From assembly GCA_938048185.1 (NCBI GenBank), contig CALIVT010000005.1:62001-126000 (forward strand): 64,000 nucleotides of DNA, given 5' to 3'. Of the stretch, positions 36,532-43,550 are shown in pieces. The stretch's first letter is position 1, and each line of letters opens with the position of its first letter. Under the pieces are notes generated by a model. It searched no databases. It saw nothing but the letters and a program-made list of their open reading frames with translations, and had not been told where the DNA came from. The DNA comes from an uncultured Arenicella sp. GTDB lineage: Bacteria; Pseudomonadota; Gammaproteobacteria; Arenicellales; Arenicellaceae. Position numbers and translations under genes: made by a program.

Positions 36532-38061
36532 TTAGATTTTTCTGGCTTCTAGCCTCTTCCAATAGTCCGCTATCTCTCGCTTCACGACCGGAGCCATAAA
36601 GCCAAGACCGATAATGTTAGCCAGCGCCATGGCGAACACCATTGCGTCTGAGAAATCCAATACTGCGTCAAGTTTTATCGCGCAGCCTAGCATTACAAAC
36701 ACACAGAAGATTACGTTGTAACTCATTTTGGTTGCGGTGCCGTTACCAAACAGATAAACCCAACCCGCTAAGCCGTAGTAAGACCATGCAACCATCGTGG
36801 AGTACGCAAATAGAATAATTACCACGGTAAGCACATACGGAAACCAAGGGATGACACTGGCGAAGGCAGACGAGGTGAGCTCAACACCACTGATGCCGGT
36901 TGCTCCGGTCACACCAGGTTCGTAAACAGTGACGATAATAACCAGCGCGGTGATCGTGCAGATAACGACGGTGTCGATGAACGGTTCAAGCATCGCGACA
37001 TAACCCTCAGTTACCGGTTCTTTGGTTTTAACTGCGGAGTGTGCGATGGATGCCGAGCCGATACCGGCTTCGTTCGAGAATGCCGCTCGGCGAAAGCCTA
37101 AAATTAGCACACCGATCATACCGCCGGTTACGCCTTCAGGGCTAAACGCGCCCTCGATGATGGCTAAAATCGCAAACGGTAGCTTGTCCGCGTTGGCGCC
37201 GATAACGATCAGAGCGGTGATTACGTATAAGCCCGCCATAAAGGGCACTAGTTTGCTAGTCACTGCGGCGATCGATTTAATGCCACCGACAATAACGAAG
37301 GCGGTCATGATTCCTAGTATCGCGCCCACAAACCACGCTTTATTGGCAAAATAGCTAGCCTCTGCGCCGGTGGTCTCAACGAAAATCACATACGCTTGGT
37401 TGGACTGAAACATGCAGCCAATGCCTAAGGTGCCGATAACGATACAGATAGCGTAATAGACGGCCAAACCCTTGCCGAGCTTTGGAAAATTTAGCGCGGC
37501 CATGCCTTTTTCAAGATAGAACATGGGGCCGCCAAACACACTCCCATCGGGGTTTTGTTGGCGGTACTTAACGCCTAACGTACACTCCGCGAATTTTGAC
37601 GACATGCCAACAAGCCCGGCAACAATCATCCAGAACGTTCCGCCCGGGCCACCGATGGAAATCACGATCGCCACGTGGGCCACATTGCCGACTCCGACCG
37701 TGCCAGAAACAGCGGTTGTTAAGGCTTGAAAGTGCGACACTTCACCGGGTGTGTGCTTGTCGTCTTTGGAGTAGTCGCCGCGGACAATTTTCAAGGCGTG
37801 ACCAAACCCGCGAACGTTTATAAACCCAAGGTAGAGCGTAAAGAACAAACCGCAACTGACTAACAGCATCACAATCACTGGCGCATCGGCGCCAGCGATT
37901 GGCACCGACACAAAAATTACGTCTGACATAGCTTTTGCGATTGGCTTGAACCACTCGTTAACGCTCTCATCGAAGCCCGCATACGCAGTATTGGAAAATG
38001 ACGCTATGGCAAACGCGACTATGCTCAGAACGGATACGCGCAGGGTGTTTATATCTCGCAT
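36532..38061 (-). CDS. Alanine/glycine:cation symporter (AGCS family)
   Basis: 509 aa with 10-11 transmembrane helices after a short N-terminal hydrophobic segment. Family hallmarks are HFQALTTAVSGTVGVGN, the following GGPGGTFWMIVAG, and RAAFSNEAGIGSASIAH. It takes up alanine or glycine with Na+. It is divergent from purU in a region handling glycine-betaine-derived one-carbon units, which fits glycine traffic. No glycine-riboswitch motif is apparent in the 195-bp leader, although such switches precede relatives in other bacteria. Confidence 0.93.
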   Translation of the reverse strand: MRDINTLRVSVLSIVAFAIASFSNTAYAGFDESVNEWFKPIAKAMSDVIFVSVPIAGADAPVIVMLLVSCGLFFTLYLGFINVRGFGHALKIVRGDYSKDDKHTPGEVSHFQALTTAVSGTVGVGNVAHVAIVISIGGPGGTFWMIVAGLVGMSSKFAECTLGVKYRQQNPDGSVFGGPMFYLEKGMAALNFPKLGKGLAVYYAICIVIGTLGIGCMFQSNQAYVIFVETTGAEASYFANKAWFVGAILGIMTAFVIVGGIKSIAAVTSKLVPFMAGLYVITALIVIGANADKLPFAILAIIEGAFSPEGVTGGMIGVLILGFRRAAFSNEAGIGSASIAHSAVKTKEPVTEGYVAMLEPFIDTVVICTITALVIIVTVYEPGVTGATGISGVELTSSAFASVIPWFPYVLTVVIILFAYSTMVAWSYYGLAGWVYLFGNGTATKMSYNVIFCVFVMLGCAIKLDAVLDFSDAMVFAMALANIIGLGFMAPVVKREIADYWKRLEARKI

Positions 38062-38185
38062 TTTGTGGTGGCCCCTAGTAAGTGCAATTTTAAGATAGCG
38101 TAAAGCTTGCCGACGGGCTTGTCCATCGAGCTGTCGAGAAGCAGTTTTAAACTTTCTCGTGAAAAAATCGATTAAATTTTCATTG

Positions 38186-38222
38186 TAATGTGGAAAGTAT
38201 GTGATAAATTCACTCTACATTA
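38186..38222. promoter_or_regulatory. Nested inverted repeats in the AGCS/purU divergent region
   Basis: The outer arms TAATGTGGA (38186-38194) and TCTACATTA (38214-38222) match at 8 of 9 positions. Inside lies GTGA-TAAAT-TCAC (38201-38213). The spacing is one base short of a CRP site, so CRP binding is doubtful. A regulator of the one-carbon genes is possible. Confidence 0.35.
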
Positions 38223-38256
38223 AGTTTTCTACCTTTGTATTATTAGGATTTTTAGA

Positions 38257-39111
38257 ATGTCGCATAGTTATCGCATTGTTTTCGACTGCCCCGATCAAGT
38301 GGGGATTGTTACCCGGGTGGGCGAAATTATTACTCAAAATGGCGGTTGGATCTCACAGGCGAACCACCATTCTGAAGAAGAAAGTAACTGGTTTTTTTCA
38401 CGCATTGAAGTGATCGCGGATTCGTTGTCACTTAGCCGACAACAACTTGACGACGCATTGCGCCCGCTCGCTCAAGAGTTGAAAATGAACTTGAAGGTAG
38501 TCGACAGTGCGAGACCTAAACGCGTGGTTTTGATGGTTAGTAAGGGCACTCACTGTTTAGCCGATTTATTGGATCGCTGGAAAAGTAAGGAATTGTTTTG
38601 CGACATTGTCTGTGTAATTTCGAATCATGACGACATGCGCGGTTTGACTGAGTTCTATGGTATTGACTACCACCATGTGCCGATCGAAAAAGACAATAAG
38701 CAAAAAGGCTTCGACGCGGTAGAAAAGATAGTTGACGACTATCATGCTGACACCATTGTGCTGGCCCGTTATATGCAGATTATTCCGCCAGCCTTGTGTG
38801 AAAAGTATCAGTATCAGGTGATTAACATTCATCATAGTTTCCTGCCGTCATTTATTGGCGCTCGCCCCTATCACCAGGCTCATAGGCGTGGCGTCAAGCT
38901 TATTGGGGCGACTTGTCACTACGTTACTCAGCAGCTCGACGAAGGCCCAATTATTGAGCAAGATGTGGCACGGGTAAATCACAGCGACGCCGTAGAAACG
39001 CTAGCGCGACTTGGCAAAGATGTTGAGAAAACGGTGCTGGCTCGAGGCTTACGCGCGCATTTAGAAGACCGGGTGCTGGTACACGGTAATAACACTGTCG
39101 TGTTTAACTAA
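38257..39111 (+). CDS. purU: Formyltetrahydrofolate deformylase
   Basis: 284 aa, the standard PurU size. An N-terminal ACT domain (about 1-80, starting SYRIVFDCPDQVGIV) is followed by a formyltransferase-fold domain with the catalytic region VINIHHSFLPSFIGARPYHQ and the late LDEGPIIEQD Asp. It hydrolyses 10-formyl-THF to THF and formate. It is the first gene of a unit with a dimethylglycine-dehydrogenase-like gene 21 bp downstream, which suggests that its job here is to release formate from methyl groups oxidised on THF, for oxidation by the nearby formate-dehydrogenase-like complex. Confidence 0.96.
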   Translation: MSHSYRIVFDCPDQVGIVTRVGEIITQNGGWISQANHHSEEESNWFFSRIEVIADSLSLSRQQLDDALRPLAQELKMNLKVVDSARPKRVVLMVSKGTHCLADLLDRWKSKELFCDIVCVISNHDDMRGLTEFYGIDYHHVPIEKDNKQKGFDAVEKIVDDYHADTIVLARYMQIIPPALCEKYQYQVINIHHSFLPSFIGARPYHQAHRRGVKLIGATCHYVTQQLDEGPIIEQDVARVNHSDAVETLARLGKDVEKTVLARGLRAHLEDRVLVHGNNTVVFN

Positions 39112-39132
39112 TATAATTATTGGAGCATCAAC

Positions 39133-41583
39133 ATGGCTAAACAGCTTCCGTCTTCCGCCCAAGTCGTTATTGTTGGCGGCGGTGTCATTGGTTGTAGTAT
39201 CGCGTACCACCTCACCAAATTAGGCATGAATAATGTCGTTCTATTGGAACGCAAGCAATTGACTTGCGGCACCACTTGGCACGCCGCGGGCTTGGTGCCG
39301 ACTTTGCGTGCTAACTACAGCATGTCGATGCTGGCTAATTACAGCGCCAGTTTATACGAAACCTTAGAGGCGGAAACCGGCCAAGCAACCGGGTATACGC
39401 GCAATGGTTCGCTCACCGTTGCCACTAATAAAGAACGCTTTAGTGAACTCAAGCGGGGTGCGTCGATGGCAAAAGTTGCCGGCTTCCCGTGTGATGTTAT
39501 AGACCCTGAACAAGCCCGAGACCTATGGCCGCTGCTAAATATTGATGATGTAATTGGCGCAGTTCATTTACCCAATGATGGCATGACAAGCCCGGTAGAT
39601 GTGACTCAAGCCTTAGCTATTGGTGCGCGCAAAGGCGGTGCGCAAATCTTTGAGCACACTAAAGTACTCGATATGAAGCTTAAGGGCGGCAAGGTAGCGG
39701 GTGTTATTACCGAAAAGGGTGACATCGATGCTGAATACGTGGTCAATTGTGCGGGCATGTGGGCACGCGAGTTTGGTAAAAAAGCAGGTGTCAGCGTGCC
39801 GCTGCATGCCGCCGAACATTTCTACGTCGTGACTGAGCCTATTCACGGTTTAGATCACGGCTTGCCGACTTTGCGCGATATGGATGCCTATAGTTACTTC
39901 AAAGAAGATACCGGCAAGCTGTTGGTTGGTATGTTTGAACCCGATGCCAAGCCATGGGGCATGGACGGCATTCCAGAAGATTTTTGTTTTGATGAACTGC
40001 CTGAGGATTTTGACCATTTGATGCCGTACCTAGAAATGGCAATGCATCGCGTTCCGCAAATGGCTGAAACCGGCTTGCAAGTGTTTTTCAACGGCCCCGA
40101 ATCGTTTACGCCCGACGATGCGTATCATTTAGGAGAGGCGCCTGAGTGTAAAAACTATTTTGTCGCTGCGGGTTTTAATTCAGTGGGCATTCAATCCGCT
40201 GGGGGCGCTGGGAAAGTACTGGCTGAGTGGATACAAAAAGGTCATGCTCCTCAAGATTTATGGGGCGTTGATATTTTGCGCAATATGCCATTTCAAAATA
40301 CTCAACGTTATTTGGAGGAACGTACAACCGAGTCACTGGGCTTATTGTACGAAACTCATTTTCCGTTTAAGCAATATAAAACTGCGCGCGGTGTGCGCCG
40401 TTCGGTGCTGCACGATAAATTAGCATCACTGGGTGCTGTATTTGGTTCAGATAATGGCTGGGAACGTGCTAACTGGTTTGCCAACGAGGGGCAGACGCCG
40501 GAATACGAATTATCGTTCGGTAGGCAAAATTGGTTTGACAATAACAAAGCCGAACACCAAGCAGTGCGTAATGCTGTGGGTGTGATTGACCAAAGTTCAT
40601 TCTCGAAGTATCAAGTAGAAGGTCCCGACGCAGAAACGTTTTTGAATCGTGTGTGTTCAAATGACGTGGCGGTGCCGATTGGCAAGATGGTCTACACACA
40701 GTTTCTCAATGACCGAGGCGGTATTGAGGCGGATGTAACGGTTACACGTCTTGCTCAAGACAAGTATATGGTCGTCTCTGGCGTGGCATGCCAAACTCGC
40801 GACATGAACTGGTTACGCCGAAATAAAGACGCAGATGAGGTCGTTATTATTAATGATGTCACTTCGGCCTATGCGGTCGTTACCGTTATGGGGCCAAGGT
40901 CTCGTGATACCTTAAGCAAGCTGACGCAGGCCGATATGAGTCATGAAGGCTTCCCGTTTGCAACCTCGCGTGAAGTTGATATGCAATACGCGATCGTACG
41001 TGCCTCACGAATTACCTACGTGGGTGAACTCGGTTGGGAACTATATATACCCACCGAGTACGCGCCAAGCGTGTACGAAGCGGTATTAGCGGCCGGTGCC
41101 GAGTTTGGCATTAAGCCCTATGGTTATCACACCATGAATTCTTTACGTATCGAGAAGTGTTATCGCCATTGGGGTCACGATATTACCGATGAGGATACGG
41201 CGCTTGAGGCTGGCCTAGGGTTTGCGTCAAACTTTAACAAACCTAATGGTTTTACCGGCAAAGAAGCGCTGCTTGTACAAAAAGAGCAAGGCCCACTGAC
41301 CAAACGTTTTGTGGCGTTCCTATTTGAATCCCCCGAGCCTCTTTGCTATCACGAAGAGCCCATCTGTGCGAACGGCGAAGTGGTTGGACGAGTCACGTCC
41401 GCTATGTTTGGCCACACAGTGGGCGCGACAATCGCAATGGGTTACGTAGAAAATGCTGAGGGTGTCACTAAAGACTGGCTTGACGATACTCAGTTTGAGA
41501 TTGAAGTTGAATGCGAGCGTTACAACGTTACTCCATCGTTGCGTCCTTTCTATGATGCTAAGATGGAGAGAATTAAAGCGTAA
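39133..41583 (+). CDS. Dimethylglycine/sarcosine dehydrogenase-like FAD and folate enzyme
   Basis: 816 aa, the length and layout of DMGDH/SARDH: an N-terminal DAO-type FAD domain (VVIVGGGVIGCSIAYHL), then a GcvT-like folate domain and a C-terminal aminomethyltransferase barrel. His50 in CGTTWHAAGLVP matches the histidine that carries covalent FAD in DMGDH. It demethylates dimethylglycine or sarcosine and passes the methylene group to THF. The choice between the two substrates cannot be made by eye. It sits between purU and an XRE-cupin regulator. A good TTGGAGC ribosome site precedes the ATG. Confidence 0.9.
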   Translation: MAKQLPSSAQVVIVGGGVIGCSIAYHLTKLGMNNVVLLERKQLTCGTTWHAAGLVPTLRANYSMSMLANYSASLYETLEAETGQATGYTRNGSLTVATNKERFSELKRGASMAKVAGFPCDVIDPEQARDLWPLLNIDDVIGAVHLPNDGMTSPVDVTQALAIGARKGGAQIFEHTKVLDMKLKGGKVAGVITEKGDIDAEYVVNCAGMWAREFGKKAGVSVPLHAAEHFYVVTEPIHGLDHGLPTLRDMDAYSYFKEDTGKLLVGMFEPDAKPWGMDGIPEDFCFDELPEDFDHLMPYLEMAMHRVPQMAETGLQVFFNGPESFTPDDAYHLGEAPECKNYFVAAGFNSVGIQSAGGAGKVLAEWIQKGHAPQDLWGVDILRNMPFQNTQRYLEERTTESLGLLYETHFPFKQYKTARGVRRSVLHDKLASLGAVFGSDNGWERANWFANEGQTPEYELSFGRQNWFDNNKAEHQAVRNAVGVIDQSSFSKYQVEGPDAETFLNRVCSNDVAVPIGKMVYTQFLNDRGGIEADVTVTRLAQDKYMVVSGVACQTRDMNWLRRNKDADEVVIINDVTSAYAVVTVMGPRSRDTLSKLTQADMSHEGFPFATSREVDMQYAIVRASRITYVGELGWELYIPTEYAPSVYEAVLAAGAEFGIKPYGYHTMNSLRIEKCYRHWGHDITDEDTALEAGLGFASNFNKPNGFTGKEALLVQKEQGPLTKRFVAFLFESPEPLCYHEEPICANGEVVGRVTSAMFGHTVGATIAMGYVENAEGVTKDWLDDTQFEIEVECERYNVTPSLRPFYDAKMERIKA

Positions 41584-41588
41584 CTCAG

Positions 41589-42197
41589 TTGAAATCGAAC
41601 GTGGCGGAACTAAATACTCCCAATATTAATGAAGAGGCCATTCGCATCGGCCTGCAAATTCGCGACCTGCGTAAAGCCAAGGGCGTGACTCTTCAGGCCA
41701 TGGCCGAGGGTATTGGTCGCTCGGTTGGTTACGTTAGTCAGGTCGAGCGCGGCGTGTCGGTGTTGCCCATTCCCACCTTACAAGCAATTAGCGAGCTGCT
41801 CGGTGTGCAAGTGACGTGGTTTTTTCATACAGAAACTGAACAACCGCTTGAAGAATTGGGGCACGTCGTTCGGCGCGATACTCGTCGACATTTAAATTTT
41901 GCCGGAACCGGGATTCACGAGCAATTGCTCTCGCCCAGTTTGAGTGGTGAGATGTTAATGATACTGACAACGTTTTCGCCGGGTGCCGTGACCGATCAGC
42001 AACAGCGTAAACGTTCAGGTGAGGAGGGTGGTTATATCAAGTCAGGCAACCTGGTGTTAAGTATTGGTGATCAAGTATTCGAACTAAACGCAGGCGATAG
42101 TTTCACCATCGGTAAAGATGAGTTGTATCACATCAAGAATCCAGAACCGGAGCAGAGCGCTGTGGTGGTTTGGGTTATTTGTCCACCGAGTTACTAG
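41589..42197 (+). CDS. XRE-family regulator with C-terminal cupin domain
   Basis: 202 aa. Helix-turn-helix: IRDLRKAKGVTLQAMAEGIGRSVGYVSQVERG at about 25-56. The cupin follows: GGYIKSGNLVLSIGDQVFELNAGD and a His in DELYHIKNPEP. This architecture is common among regulators of amino-acid, polyamine and betaine catabolism that sense a small ligand in the cupin. It begins 5 bp after the DMGDH-like gene, so it is probably co-transcribed and controls this unit. The start is uncertain: TTG 41589 or GTG 41601, neither with a good ribosome site. Confidence 0.88.
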   Translation: MKSNVAELNTPNINEEAIRIGLQIRDLRKAKGVTLQAMAEGIGRSVGYVSQVERGVSVLPIPTLQAISELLGVQVTWFFHTETEQPLEELGHVVRRDTRRHLNFAGTGIHEQLLSPSLSGEMLMILTTFSPGAVTDQQQRKRSGEEGGYIKSGNLVLSIGDQVFELNAGDSFTIGKDELYHIKNPEPEQSAVVVWVICPPSY

Positions 42198-42220
42198 CGT
42201 TTTTCGGTTCAGTCAGCGGC

Positions 42221-42997
42221 CTACTCGTTAATTAATTCGACCAACTCAGCGGCAGACTTTCGTAGCTTTGGAAGTTGCGCTATCGCTTGCTCCATACTTA
42301 GGCGCGCGCTGGGAGCATGCATTGCCAAAGCGCCAAAGAAAATACCGTCGGCGTTCCTTAAGGGCACCGCTACCGCGACCATGCCTTGCATAAACTCTTC
42401 ATTATCGGTGCCGATGTCCTGTTGGCTTAACCGTTTGAGTTCATCTTTAATCTGATCAACATCGGTTAACGTGCTTTCTGTGTATTTCTCGAAATGCAGT
42501 TTTGACAACAAACGGCTGCGTTTACTTGCGGGTAGGTTATTCAAGAACAATTTGCCGCTTGCGGTGCAATAGATTGGCACACGGTCATTTTTTTGTAGCT
42601 GAATTCTCAACGGCCAATGCGTTTCGACTCGGTCAAAGTAGACCATCTGCGAACCGTCGGGAATCGAAATGTTGCAGGTTTCGCCGATCTCTTCCGATAA
42701 GCGTTTGAGAATGCCGTGGCGCTCAGTGCGCCAATGATCATTATTGCTGAAAATACCCATCGCCATCTTGGACAGCCGACGCCCGGGTAGGTAGCCTCGG
42801 CCATCAAGCCGTGGTTGCAGGTAGCCTTGGTTCTCAAGCATGGTGCAAAGACGATGAATAGTGGGCTTTGGGAGCTTTAATTTTGCGTTAATTTCAGTCG
42901 CAGTTATCGACGTTGACGATTCGGCGACGGTTTCTAAAATTGCTAAAACTCTTAGAGCCGCAGAGGATTTTTCGTTTTTATCAGCTTTTCTAGACAT
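42221..42997 (-). CDS. IclR-family transcriptional regulator
   Basis: 258 aa. An N-terminal winged helix (SITATEINAKLKLPKPTIHRLCTMLENQGYL) is followed by the IclR effector domain (ETCNISIPDGSQMVYFDRVE, and GMVAVAVPLRNADGIFFGALAMHAPSAR). It converges with the XRE-cupin gene and is divergent from the small-protein gene and the molybdopterin oxidoreductase operon. Control of one or both units, or of itself, is likely. The effector is unknown. Confidence 0.92.
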   Translation of the reverse strand: MSRKADKNEKSSAALRVLAILETVAESSTSITATEINAKLKLPKPTIHRLCTMLENQGYLQPRLDGRGYLPGRRLSKMAMGIFSNNDHWRTERHGILKRLSEEIGETCNISIPDGSQMVYFDRVETHWPLRIQLQKNDRVPIYCTASGKLFLNNLPASKRSRLLSKLHFEKYTESTLTDVDQIKDELKRLSQQDIGTDNEEFMQGMVAVAVPLRNADGIFFGALAMHAPSARLSMEQAIAQLPKLRKSAAELVELINE

Positions 42998-43150
42998 TCG
43001 GTGTTATTAATTTCGAGAACTGTCAATGCTTAGTCTAAGTGATTTCAATTATTGTTCATATAATTAGTTGGACTATTGATAGAGAAAAGCGTTCTTTGCT
43101 AGACGCGATGCGTCAGTTCTATACTGAATCCATTGATTGAGGTAATAGAC

Positions 43151-43342
43151 ATGAAATCGTTTAGAAAAGACCAAATAAGACCTGCGAACGCTCCTAGTAA
43201 TATAGTTATGCCCGCTGCTAAGGTTACGCCCATCTTGCAAGTGGTCGATCCCAAAAACGGGTATTCTAAAGTTCATAACGTGAGATCTTGCGGTAATCGC
43301 AACCGCACGACTAATTTCGACTTTGTTGGCGTTGCTGGTTAA
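43151..43342 (+). CDS. Unrecognised 63-aa protein with its own terminator
   Basis: ATG 43151 follows TTGAGGTAATAGAC, a good ribosome site; an upstream in-frame TTG at 43133 is less likely. The peptide is polar and basic, starts MKSFRKDQIRPANAPSN, has one Cys (RSCGNRNR) and ends FDFVGVAG. It has no signal peptide or membrane helix, and I recognise no family. The isolated position between the IclR gene and the molybdopterin oxidoreductase operon, and a textbook terminator 35 bp after the stop, show that a discrete short transcript is made. Whether the product is the peptide or a small RNA is open. Confidence 0.45.
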   Translation: MKSFRKDQIRPANAPSNIVMPAAKVTPILQVVDPKNGYSKVHNVRSCGNRNRTTNFDFVGVAG

Positions 43343-43376
43343 GTCGATCTAAGTAAAAACCACAGCCTAACAGCGT

Positions 43377-43408
43377 AAGCCTGTCAGATTACTGACAGGC
43401 TTTTTTTT
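43377..43408 (+). terminator. Strong rho-independent terminator
   Basis: A perfect 11-bp stem AAGCCTGTCAG/CTGACAGGCTT with the 4-nt loop ATTA is followed by a run of T. It ends the short transcript over 43151-43342 and lies about 140 nt before the molybdopterin oxidoreductase start, so that operon needs its own promoter between 43409 and 43550 or read-through. Confidence 0.93.
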
Positions 43409-43550
43409 GCCTGTTTATTAGTCGCACTGAACTCCTTATAATTATTTCTTATGAGCTAATATTTTTTATTTATGATAAATTAATGATAAATAAAGTCTCA
43501 AAAATCGTTGTATTAATTCACTGATTTTTCCCGATAAGTTAGGCCACGGT

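Noticed and set aside
38200-38214. A CRP binding site TGTGA...TCAC upstream of purU
   Set aside because: The half-sites are 5 bp apart where CRP needs 6, and the right half is incomplete.
38062-38256. A glycine riboswitch before the AGCS symporter gene
   Set aside because: Relatives in other gammaproteobacteria have one, but I could not find the conserved aptamer core in this leader.
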